From positions 1-50,225 of the forward strand of contig JANBQS010000035.1 in assembly GCA_027577415.1 (NCBI GenBank): DNA of 50,225 nt, in the 5' to 3' direction. Origin of the DNA: Coemansia sp. RSA 922. Taxonomy: Eukaryota > Kickxellomycota > Kickxellomycetes > Kickxellales > Kickxellaceae. Shown one piece after another: positions 9,189 through 18,450 of the stretch. Within the stretch, counting starts at the first letter, position 1; every line of letters starts with the position of its first letter. The notes under the pieces are model-generated. The model was not told the DNA's origin. It saw only the letters and a program-made list of their open reading frames with translations, and searched no databases. Both the position numbers and the translations under genes were made by a program.

Positions 9189-9642
9189 GTGGCATGCCTC
9201 GCGCCAAAGATTTTTTTGGCAGCGTCGTGTTTCATTCAGGGGATCCGCGACGCTCCATCTGGTCCTGTCTTTAGAGTCTATCTACGCGCTGTATTCATGG
9301 GCTTTGGCGCCTGGTCACGAAAAATCTCAAATGCTGATGTACTACACGGTCTGGCAGTCTGGGAGATTCTCTGTACTCTAGCGGAGCTGTCACTGGACGG
9401 CAAAAGGCTCGATGGCTTGGCTATGTTCCTCCGCTGAAAAACCCGCAGTCATCTCGCGTATTCTACACGACTTTTATTATTCTTACTCTATGATCAAGGC
9501 CCCACTTATTTTCGAAAAACGCTGGTTAGCAGTGTCTAACCGGCGGTACCACTTTGATCCTGGCAACGACGAGCTTGATAGGAAGATCTCATTTAGAAAC
9601 GAATCACAACAAGTGGCCGGCTGCCTATATCACATTATTTAG
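9189..9642 (+). pseudogene. Possible decayed coding segment, family not recognised
   Basis: Two frames overlap here. One runs 9189-9437 and includes LAVWEILCTLAELSLDGKRL. The next, 9412-9642, includes APLIFEKRWLAVSNRRYHFD. Local base composition is closer to that of genes than of the surrounding spacer. A single frameshift near 9420 would join them, but I recognise no family and see no clear start or splice signals. It could equally be chance. It ends about 30 bp before the dispersed element at 9671. Confidence 0.2.
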
Positions 9643-9670
9643 TATCACCAGTAGTCAGCTCCGGACGACG

Positions 9671-9765
9671 ACACCAACACCCCGGCTGCACCTGTTAATC
9701 TGCCCTCTTCGACAGTAAATGATTACTTTATATAAATTTAGTAACAATAAATTTGTGCATAAAGA
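9671..9765 (+). repeat. Dispersed intergenic element, copy A
   Basis: This stretch aligns with 16168-16255. GACGACACC is shared, then CACC.G.TAATCTGCCC, then AATGATT, then ACAATA.ATTTG.G. In the central ungapped 36-bp block I count 28 identities. Both copies lie in non-coding DNA and in the same orientation. The nature of the element (old transposon end, shared 3' region of a gene family, or regulatory block) is not visible. Confidence 0.55.
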
Positions 9766-12635
9766 TTGCGCCAAAAATAAAATACACTGTTGTCTGCGAG
9801 ACAAGTACAAAAGCCCTGGTAGATGTCAAATATAGTTGACTGTTATTCCAATTGTATTTGAGACTATTTGAAATCTCTGTACAGCTACTAGAAGCACCGA
9901 CCAATGCTCTTTGGCCCCTTTGCCCTTTTCATTTTCAAGACAATAGAGAGCAATCATCTTTTTAGCAATATTCATTTGCTACTGCTATAGCTCGGCTCTT
10001 TCGAGTGGGCCATCCCCTCATTGGGTCACTCCTCCATTGACCGAACATGTAATGCATGAAACAGCTCATGACATGTACACCAAATGACATTTTATCTAAC
10101 TTGCCACCCAATGCTGTGTGAACCACGGGAATGTTTTAGTCACAAGCACATGGTAGACATTTGTCTCGCGTCATTTCTAGCCATCATCTGCAACAGAGGT
10201 TTTATATGCAACGCAACTAAAAAAGAAATGAACTGTCGGCCTTCTTCTCCATGTGTTGTCGGCTGAAGGGCAGCCACCCCCTTGTTTGTTGTTGTTTCTA
10301 TTTTTGCCAACACAATTGACTGTTCTTGCATAGAGCCTTTTTTTGCATGCATCAAGTATTCATTTCTTCTGTCTCGAGGTGGCAAGCACTTTTTTTTCAT
10401 TTGTCCTCTCTTGGGAAAGCGCGGAAACACGAGATTGTCGTCTCCATTGTTGCTTATTAGATTCTAAAGTCTGCATCAGTAACAGCAATCCAAAAGTAAC
10501 AGCAATGTCTGTCTCTTTTTTATTACTTCCGATCTTCCATCAAGGGAGAGCATGGCAGCTCACTTGGCATGTGTTCTTTTTTGGCCACTCGCCCTATGTT
10601 GTGTGCTTTTCGCGGGTCAGCAGGTGTAACCAAAGAAAAGTGACGTTCCGGACTGCCGACTGTTTTTTTGTTTTGTAACTGGAGTGAGGAAAAAGGGGGA
10701 GGAAATCACGCCATCTCTCTGTTCCCACGATTCTAAAAAAGTATATTACATCCGATGTCTATTTTTTATATTTGTTGTTGTCAGTGAACGAACGCCACCC
10801 TCAATTGCCAATTGTAATTCCATATTAAATGGTAACAGAGGACAACAAATAGGCAGGCCAAATCCGTGTATTAGGAGTGAAATAGCTCATACGTGTAAAG
10901 CACGCTTCAACAAAAATGACATTAATAAATCGAACATTTACATATCAAAGGGCTCTAATGATAATGATATGTAAGCCTGTGTGGGCTGGGCATTGCGCAT
11001 TTTGCAACGGCCAGGTACCCTTTTTTGTAAGATGTAGCCCGCTTTGACAAGTCCAGCTGTTTTCGCTGAATGTAAAATGCATAAACTTGCATAGATGAAG
11101 CTTTATAATTTTTTTATTTCCTTCTCGCCAGAATTATGCTGAGCTCCCGTAATTTTGTTTGACACAGTGAAACAGCTAATTATATATTTTTGCCGATCTT
11201 TTTTACATTGTTTCTTAGATGGCGGTGTGTAGCTTTGGCCGACGTGCAGACATGGTGAGAGATTAATGCACTGTGGAATAAATAGAGAAGTAGCATATTC
11301 GCCCATCACTATTTATGCACGTTTTGCTACCATGTGGCAGCAATGCCGCAATAATAGCGACCACATGCAAATAAAAAAATCGGCTAAAGACCCGAAAGCC
11401 ATCACTATTGAAAAAAATCAAGTGGACTGATGACCTCCTCCATCAGCAATCACTTCTACTCGGAGAAAATGTCGCATGTACCATGCGCAGGCCAAAAAAA
11501 TGCAGCACAGGTACTGCGGCAACGCTACAGAAAGAAAAAAAGATTGGATCCAACCCCCCAATTCCTCTCCCGCTCCTCACCACGCAGTGACAATGCTGCA
11601 TATACAGCGCGCATACCAAAAGAAAAACTTAATTGCCAAGGCAGCGCTGCTTTAAAGCAAATCAATAACTGCGTAGACCTATCTCCAAGCTTGTGCTCCT
11701 CCCCACGCGAAGATGGAGCTTAGTGGGTTCAGGGATGGCAGGGTTTGTTTTTAACGCCACCTCCCCCTTTAGTGGATGATGATCGGCACTGCATAAATGC
11801 AGGTGGCCGAGTTTCTTTTTTCTCCCAGCGCCTCAGAGGCAACGACAGATACTGCAGATCGCAAGTGCGATGGTGTTACTCGATGACAGGGTCGTCCAAG
11901 GCTGTGCCGTGGTGTTGCTCAGTGTAGGGCAAAATATGCAGGCCATGATTCTGTTGTTGTTGTCTCCATACTAACTATATGACACAAGATTATGACTACG
12001 ATGGCAGCACTGCTTTATCGCTGAGCCTGCGGGAAAGGCTACGTGGGATAGGGGCACTCCGTTTCTTGAAAGCGGTGTTACGAGTCAGATAATGCACGCT
12101 ATCCCAATCTGTTACCCACTCTGCTCACGCAATGGCTGTGCCTGGTGGTTCAGAACAAGAAAAGTAATGAAAAAAATAGAGGACGTGGAGGGGGTGGAGT
12201 ATATGCTCCTAGGGGTTCTCAATATGCACCCGTATACTTTTGTTTGCCTGCATAAATTACAAACACGCGTCTAACGTTTTGAAAAGGATTCCAGCCCAAA
12301 TCCCCACCAAAAATAAAACTAGCAAAAATGGGGAGGGGGTGGTCAACATCCCCTCGCTCACCCGAGTTCTGAAAATATTGTAGAGTGAAGTAAGCTTAGG
12401 GTACACGCGCACTAAATGGTTCCCGCCTTTTCTCTCTCCTATTCAGGGTCCGAGCTGGTATAAGAAGGACAGGTTCTGGCGCCATGATGAGGGTGACAAA
12501 ATGTTTAAACACCAGTAACAACCCTCGACTTCTCACATTGCAAAATCTTTGCCAACCACCCGCTTACTCCCTTTTCTGCCTTCTTTTTTAACTCTCCTGC
12601 TTCCCCCCCCCCCCGCACATATCACCATTAATACC

Positions 12636-14211
12636 ATGAATAAATTTAGCGTATCCGGCGTCTCCTCAGGTCCCTCGGACCCAGCAACTCTAGCACTTGG
12701 TAAGTTTAAATTAATCCCCCTCCTTCCCCTTTGTGTTCTGCCATCTCATTTATGCCGATTGATTTATTCTTTGGCCATCTCTTGCGTATGAAAGAAATAT
12801 TGCCGACACCTATGCAGTGCCCACATCTCAATCATCCCGCCCTCCCTGCAAAGCAATTATTTCCTTAAGTCTCTCGCTTAAATCTGTTCTACCCCTGCTC
12901 CCAAAGCAGAAACATTCGCAGATTTAGCCATGGTCTGATTTGGCAATGTCTTTTGTGAATACCCCAGCGTATTTGTTTCTTTGTTAATATTCCATGTTCT
13001 AATACTTCTACCTCTTTTTATTTTGATATGTATTTTTTATAAACATTCCTCTAGGTTATTCAACACAGTCTAGTGATGGTCTAGGCGGTGTGTATTTCGA
13101 TACGCAGGCGCTCGGGAACTTCTCCAATCATGGTATGTTTGGGGATATGTCGACGTACTCCAGTCCCAATCCTACGCAGCAGATCGGAATAATGCCGCCG
13201 ACGCCCATCTTGGCTCCATTTACCAGTCACCAAGAGCCGGCTATCACCGTCGCCACCGCTATGCTCGCTGGCCAAACGGTTGCCAACTACGGGCTAGGAC
13301 TACCGCTGCAAGTGCCCACGTCGTTTTTCCATCATCAGCAACACTACTCTTCACTCGGCACAGTCAGCCCAGCGCCACCGAACATGCTCGACTTCCCGCA
13401 CAACGTGCTACGCACGCAGAGTTCCGTCGATGAGCGCCACGTCAGCGCCGGCTCGTATTGCCGCCCCACTGTGGCGCACACACCCACACCCGTTACTACT
13501 TTGGACAAGGCCAGCACTGCCCATCGCAGCCGTACGAACAACGGCACAGCTGAGCACCAGTACCACTGCAACTCCGAGCTGGTGGCAATCGAACGCATTG
13601 CTGGTGCAGTTGGATCATTATCCGCGGGAGGTAGTGTTGTGGGTAGTAGCACAAGATCTGCCGGACTGAGCTGCGGGGTTCGCTCTGTACCGTCGACAGT
13701 GGCGGAAGACTCCCACTTTTGCTACGAGCACGTATTCTCGATCCACGATAGGACCGACAAACAATCTTTGGCTCTACGGCGCCCAGCTGCGTCGGCTCGG
13801 GCACAGCTGTCAACACCCTCTGGCTCTGCTGTGGCATGTGGTGGGTCGTCCAAAAAGCGTGCGCTCAAGGACACTGCGCCGCCAGCCAAGCGCCCCAAGC
13901 TGGCCGAGCATGTCGCCCAAGAGCGACCTTTTTCATGTGGGGAGTGCGGAACGCGTTTCACTCGCAATCATGACTTAAGTCGTCATGTCAAAGGCCACAC
14001 TGGCGAGCGGCCCAACAAGTGCCCTGTCTGCTCACGCGCCTTCGCCCGGGCTGACGCGCTTGCCCGGCACACTGAAAAAGGCAAGACTTGCAAGTGGGCA
14101 GCCAGTGTCTTGGCGAGAATCGTCGGACAAACCCTCCCACTGCCGCACAAGACGCCGAGCCGCCTCTTCAACAAAGTCACTTCTAGCTCTAAAAATTTGC
14201 ATAAGAAATAA
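12636..14211 (+). CDS. C2H2 zinc-finger transcription factor, two exons
   Basis: Exons are 12636-12699 and 13055-14211, joined in phase 1 to give 406 residues. The donor is G|GTAAGT and the acceptor CCTCTAG. Both exons stay open across the join, which reads ...LALGYSTQSS. The first exon begins MNKFSVSGVSS. The body is Ser/Thr/Pro/His-rich and probably disordered. A basic KKRALK...PPAKRPK stretch (288-303) looks like a bipartite nuclear signal. Two C-terminal fingers follow: finger 1 with Cys316, Cys319, His332, His336 and a TGERP linker; finger 2 with Cys344, Cys347, His360 and, instead of a second His, Cys367. Fungal finger pairs of this kind bind DNA in the nucleus. Target genes unknown. 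It has 3.6 kb of upstream spacer. Confidence 0.85.
12700..13054 (+). other. Intron of the C2H2 factor gene
   Basis: 355 bp, GTAAGT donor, CTAG acceptor. A branch-point-like TTCTAAT lies about 55 bp before the acceptor. Stops occur in all frames inside it. Confidence 0.85.
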
Positions 14212-15540
14212 AGAACACCTCTTCAACATTAATTAGTTGCTGCAGCTCCATTTTGACGGTACTAACTCACTGCAGTTAGTCATAAAAACTCCATACTGCG
14301 ATTGAGAGTTCCTCGGCCAATAGAGCACTGGAATATAATATCAATGCTACACTTTCTTCCACCAATATACAAAGTCAACATTGCTATGTCACTTACCGCT
14401 ACTGATATGTGTCGCTAATGCCTCCCTGTTGACTGATCAACGACTAGACGCTGGAGTAAGCTAATCACTCAAATTCGCTGATTTGTCATAGGCGCCATGT
14501 AAATATTAACTGCTGCTGTCAACGACTCTCAACGACGTCTAATCTGGTACTATCGCCGCAAGCACTTAGCTTTTGCACGTCCATCGCTAAAGCCCTCTAA
14601 TCATGTAAGTGACAGACACTAAAAGTGGTCGATATTTAGAGAAGAGTAACGAAAATGTTTTCTATATGAGAAAAAGGAAGAGAGGCGCGCTGAAAATACT
14701 CCAAGCGACAACAGGTAATGACACGCCATTGGAGAGCTATTTGACTCGAAGCTAATGGATTAATCGTGATTAGACAGATCGCCAATAGGCTTTTATAGTA
14801 TCGTCTAAAGAGATAGCGCCACTGGTGCACACCTGTCACCAAAGGTGGGGGCGCAGACCGGGGGCGCTCCAACCGGATCCGACATCAATGACAGCTCGAT
14901 CCATTGATAATCTGGCTCCAGGTCTCAGGCAGGATCCAGTAGTTTATCTTTTCCATTGAGGTAGATTCATGCCTCGGTGCACTATTTTTAGACTAGCCTT
15001 CTTTTGTGCGTATGTGTGGACAGAGATAAGAAAGCTGGTCGGCATCTGTCCCCCCAAAGAAAGGATGATGGGGGGGGGGCAGCGAGCACAAATTACGTAC
15101 ATTGGGCGCATTGCGCGTATATTACTTCAATTGTTTAGGGGACATCGTGGGAACGCCGTCGGCAAGGCCTTTTTTCACAATTGTAGACAAAAAAAAAAAG
15201 ACAAGTCGGGATACGCTATGTATAGATACGATAGCGAGCCCCAGCCAATCACAAAAGCAAACGGCAAAGGGAAAAGTTGTCAAAAAGACTCGGAAATGTG
15301 TGGCGCTTACATGTGCAGCTCCGTGGCAATTGTTTTTCTTATTTCCTCACTGCCTGGTTGACTGTGAGGGCCAATGAAAGTGCGCCAGAGGCTACGTCGT
15401 TTTGGCCCGACAGACATGCGGGGAGTGTCAGCTGCACAACAGAGAAGCTGCACTCGGTGTAAGCCAAGAGAGAGCGACAGCCAGAGGAAGAGAGAAAAAA
15501 ATGCAAGCTTGGCAAACCTCGCCCATCCCGCCCCCCCAAA
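14212..15540. other. Spacer downstream of the C2H2 factor gene
   Basis: No gene recognised. A small inverted repeat (ACTAACT at 14261-14267, AGTTAGT at 14274-14280) lies just after the stop codon. A run of G (about 15071-15079) and several A runs are present. Open frames are short and unlike known families. Confidence 0.5.
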
Positions 15541-15543
15541 TGC

Positions 15544-15550
15544 TATAAAA
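15544..15550 (+). promoter_or_regulatory. TATA box of an unassigned transcript
   Basis: TATAAAA in the context GCTATAAAAGGCG, a strong consensus TATA box. About 35 bp downstream are an ATG (15582) and a GTAAGT donor-like site (15627). An 86-codon frame (15582-15842) starts there and runs into the first 92-bp repeat. Splicing could create other products, none recognisable. It suggests that the repeat array at 15826-16100 is transcribed. Confidence 0.5.
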
Positions 15551-15825
15551 GGCGTGCCCCCTTGGCGCCCCTTGGAGCGAGATGCAACAACAACCACCAC
15601 TCCTCTTCTCTTTTCAATACCAACCAGTAAGTCTATCTCAAGCTCTCAACGTACTACGCTCTTCGCTCGGTATCTTCTTTGCGACATCTTCACAATGCTC
15701 TGCTAACTCTAACTGCGGACGCGGCCATGACCCCCGCACAAGAAAACGATACAACGACTGCGCTCTTCTTCCAGCCCGCCTCAAGTTCGCCACAAGCGCC
15801 ATGCCTTGCACAACAAGCCTGCTTC

Positions 15826-16100
15826 GACTGACCGCAGACTAATGGCTTGGAACAGCCTAATGATCTCGGACAGCTTTGCAAACTTGTAGTGAATGTCTAA
15901 ACACACCTGAGTGCATAGACTGACCACAGACTGATGGCTTGGAACAGCCTAGTGATCTTGGACAGCTTTGCAGTCACAGGTGTTTGGACACTCACAACAT
16001 GTTTGCATAGACTGACCGCAGACTAATGGTTTGGAACAGCCTAGGGATCTCGGACAGCAATGCACTCATGTGTGCCTGGTCATGGCCTGGCTACAGCATA
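15826..16100 (+). repeat. 92-bp tandem repeat, three copies, with inverted spacer
   Basis: Copies start at 15826, 15918 and 16010, an exact 92-bp period. Each has a 55-bp core (starts GACTGACC, contains TTGGAACAGCCTA and GGACAGC, ends TGCA), a 31-bp spacer (30 in copy 3) and a TGCATA-like end. Core copies 1 and 2 differ at 4 of 55 positions, copies 1 and 3 at 5. The spacer of copy 1 (15881-15911) matches the reverse complement of the spacer of copy 2 (15973-16003) at 23 of 31 positions. Copy 3 has the copy-2 orientation over its first ~19 bp. A decayed fourth core may follow (GACC, GCTTGG, AGCC from about 16110). The period is not a multiple of three, so it is not simply coding. Confidence 0.9.
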
Positions 16101-16167
16101 TTGGGTACTTGACCAACGCTTGGGCAAAGCCGACCACCACTCATCCTACATGTTGTGGAGTTTTGAC

Positions 16168-16255
16168 CTGATGACGACACCTCCACCCGCTAATCTGCCC
16201 ACTATGGCATGAAATGATTTTTTTATTTAATTAATCACAATAGATTTGCGTGCTA
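16168..16255 (+). repeat. Dispersed intergenic element, copy B
   Basis: Matches the copy at 9671-9765: GACGACACC, TAATCTGCCC, AATGATT and ACAATAGATTTG in the same order and spacing. It follows the tandem repeat and ends about 80 bp before the PRKRIP1 start, so it may also be part of that promoter. Confidence 0.55.
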
Positions 16256-16335
16256 ATAAAAAAAATAAACCAACACGTTGCTTTCTCAATTCAACTTTCG
16301 CTCATTTTTTCTATCTTTTATACTTTTATTCAGAA

Positions 16336-16800
16336 ATGGCCGACAAGGCATCTACTAATACAGGCGATGATACCCTTACTCAGGAGTGCAAGCCCAGTAA
16401 CAAAGCCTCGGCGAAACAGCGAGCTCACATTGAGCACTTGATGCAAAACATTGACAAGCCGATAGAATTACCACAGCCCAGCAGTAAGCAGTCATTGCTA
16501 AAGCCGCCGCCAGAAATTGTATTAAACGTCCGGGGATCTAGCGCCGGTGCCAGTAGTAGCGACTTTCACACATATCGTGAGCTACGACGTAAGGAGCACT
16601 TGCGGATAAAGCTCATGGAGGCCGAGGCTGCTGAGGATGTTATTGGCGAGGAATTCAATAGGGAGCGAGAGTCGCTTAAGCGCCAGGATGAAGAAAAGAC
16701 GTCGAAGAATAGGGCTAAGCGTCAAAAGCGCAACAAGGCCAAAAAGTCTACGAAGAGCAACTCTACCGAGCTGCCGCCACCCCCAGCCTCGGAAGATTAA
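16336..16800 (+). CDS. PRKRIP1: PRKRIP1 homologue (DUF1168), spliceosome-associated
   Basis: PRKRIP1 is a small basic coiled-coil protein found in human C*-stage spliceosomes. The conserved block is plain: NVRGSSAGASSSDFHTYREL (about 70-89), then RRKEHLRIKLMEAE and EEFNRERESLKRQDEE, then a Lys/Arg-rich TSKNRAKRQKRNKAKK. The human equivalent is NVMGSSAGAGSGEFHVYR-like with KRRKKRQK after the helix. I start at the ATG at 16336 (MADKASTNTG), preceded by ttattcagaa, rather than at an in-frame upstream ATG. The protein is 154 residues and single-exon. It is convergent with the next C2H2 factor gene (139 bp apart). Confidence 0.88.
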   Translation: MADKASTNTGDDTLTQECKPSNKASAKQRAHIEHLMQNIDKPIELPQPSSKQSLLKPPPEIVLNVRGSSAGASSSDFHTYRELRRKEHLRIKLMEAEAAEDVIGEEFNRERESLKRQDEEKTSKNRAKRQKRNKAKKSTKSNSTELPPPPASED

Positions 16801-16938
16801 AATGCCGCCAATAAATTAATGAGCGATATTTATATATAAAAATGTACATATTTACGTGCCTGCGTCTTGAAAAAATGGCATCAACTAAATGGAAGAAAAA
16901 TAAACATAGTAGACAAAAAATACAGTTTGCGACAGAGT

Positions 16939-18450
16939 TTAACCTCTGCGGTATCCAGGCTGCGAGCGCACATTAGATGTACGAATCGCAGATGGAAGAG
17001 CACCCAGGCTGCTACGGTGCATCGGGGAGGCTGATGCTTGCTGGGCAGAGACGTAGGGGTACGATGGCCGGCGGGGGACACCCTGGCTCGGCTGCTGCTG
17101 TGGGGCGTAGTACTGGCCACCAGACATGTTGGCGTAGTTGGCTGACGGGTGAGCAGAATGGTAATGGATATGTCCACTACGCATGATGGTGCTCTCGGAC
17201 TCTGCGCCAGGGAACTTTTGCTGCTGCGGCACGTAGCGGTGGTTGGGTGGCGACATGGAGACAGAAGAGTCCGAGGTGCGCGAGGCAGCACTGCCGGTCA
17301 GCGATGGCTGCTTATCCATTCCGTCAACCACGCTGTCATAGCGAGGGCGCTTGGCCAGGGGCTGCAGCTCCATCTGGCACCTGAACGAGCTGCTCAGAGG
17401 CGCATCCTCGTCAATAGTAGCGGGCATTGAGCCAGCGGGAGCATCAGCGTTGAGGAGTGGGCGCAGCGTCAAGTTGGAAAAGTCTGGGTTCTCGGTCGGC
17501 AGGATGCAGCACCGGGCCAAAGCGTAGCCCAGGGCACCCTCGACGTGGCGGCGGAACTTTTCGTGTGGGTCCTGCGAGCCGCGGTAGCTTGTGCGGCGTG
17601 CACGGCCACGGCCATTGCCCTTGACGCTGAGGTTCTTGATGTTGGGAATTTCGGTCTTGAGGCCCTCGACGCTGTGGATGCCCACATGCTGCATCATATT
17701 GTCGAACCGGCTAAACAGCTTGGTGCACTTTGAGCTTAGGCAGCGGTAGGGCTTCTCGCCAGTGTGGCGCCGCTTGTGGCGGTTGAGGTGCTCAATGCGG
17801 TCGAAGGCCTGTCCACATCCGTGCCAGTCGCACGTGTACTTGCGCTCGCTGCTACCGCCGCCACCGTGCATGTTGTCGATTGACAGCATGGAGTCGCTGG
17901 ATCCGATCGATTCGCGCCGGCCGCGCTTCAAAGAATCCACTTGTGTCTCGCCGGCAAGCATGTCTTCGTTCGAGGCGTTAGACGAAGCGAGGCTAACAAT
18001 GGAGCTGCGGCGAGGCATTTTGGCTGGCAAGTGGCGGCCATCCATGCCGAATATTGACGAGCGTGGCTGACCAGCAGAAAAGTCCTTGTCGCTGTAGTCG
18101 GCAGAGGACCGGTTAGCCGGACCGCCAATGGCATTGTGGATGGTCGCCTGGCTGCTATTGCTACTAGTGCTGGGTGTGCGCGAGTAGCTGCGGTTGACCG
18201 ACATCAGCTGCTGCTGGCGGTGATAATGCTGTTGGGCACCAGAGAACTCGCGGGCCATGGGCGAGTGTTTGGGAGTTTGAGCAATCGAATAGGGGTGCTC
18301 GACGGACTGGAACACACCAGATACGGCGCGTGGCAGTGGCGGGTGGTGTGGGATCGCCACTATGTTCTGAGTATCCATTGCCGAGTAGCGAGTAAGCGGT
18401 TGTTGGCGGATAATGCGCTCGTGTCTAATTGAGGAAGCAGGGAGGGCCAT
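16939..18450 (-). CDS. C2H2 transcription factor with four RRxS (PKA-type) sites
   Basis: A 503-residue protein with one pair of fingers in the middle: finger 1 with Cys207, Cys212, His225, His229 and a TGEKP linker; finger 2 with Cys237, Cys242, His255, His259. The finger contacts (DRIEHLNRH, SRFDNMMQH) resemble the fungal Msn2/Com2/Rgm1-type pair, which binds stress-response elements. The rest is Ser-, Gln- and His-rich and probably disordered. Four RRxS sites, the consensus of cAMP-dependent protein kinase, are present: RRSS (147-150), RRES (178-181), RRTS (285-288) and RRPS (460-463). Msn2 is likewise held in the cytoplasm by PKA. An analogous role is an inference. An alternative start is Met25. 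Some 2.5 kb of non-coding DNA lie upstream. Confidence 0.85.
   Translation of the reverse strand: MALPASSIRHERIIRQQPLTRYSAMDTQNIVAIPHHPPLPRAVSGVFQSVEHPYSIAQTPKHSPMAREFSGAQQHYHRQQQLMSVNRSYSRTPSTSSNSSQATIHNAIGGPANRSSADYSDKDFSAGQPRSSIFGMDGRHLPAKMPRRSSIVSLASSNASNEDMLAGETQVDSLKRGRRESIGSSDSMLSIDNMHGGGGSSERKYTCDWHGCGQAFDRIEHLNRHKRRHTGEKPYRCLSSKCTKLFSRFDNMMQHVGIHSVEGLKTEIPNIKNLSVKGNGRGRARRTSYRGSQDPHEKFRRHVEGALGYALARCCILPTENPDFSNLTLRPLLNADAPAGSMPATIDEDAPLSSSFRCQMELQPLAKRPRYDSVVDGMDKQPSLTGSAASRTSDSSVSMSPPNHRYVPQQQKFPGAESESTIMRSGHIHYHSAHPSANYANMSGGQYYAPQQQPSQGVPRRPSYPYVSAQQASASPMHRSSLGALPSAIRTSNVRSQPGYRRG

Larger units (their letters stand above)
9012..12635. other. Long gene-poor spacer (3.6 kb) between SURF6 and a C2H2 factor gene
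   Basis: No convincing complete gene. It is AT-rich with many A and T runs. Around 9189-9642 base composition is more balanced and two overlapping frames (82 and 76 codons) stay open, perhaps a decayed coding segment. Around 9671-9765 lies a copy of a dispersed element also found at 16168-16255. The 13-bp string aaagtaacagcaat-like repeats at 10478 and 10496. Near the right end, GGTATAAGAAGG (about 12459) is a TATA-like element about 180 bp before the next ATG, and a run of C (12605-12614) lies just before that ATG. Confidence 0.5.

Noticed and set aside
15826..16100. CRISPR-like array
   Set aside because: The genome is eukaryotic, there are only three units, and the spacers are related to each other by inversion rather than unique.
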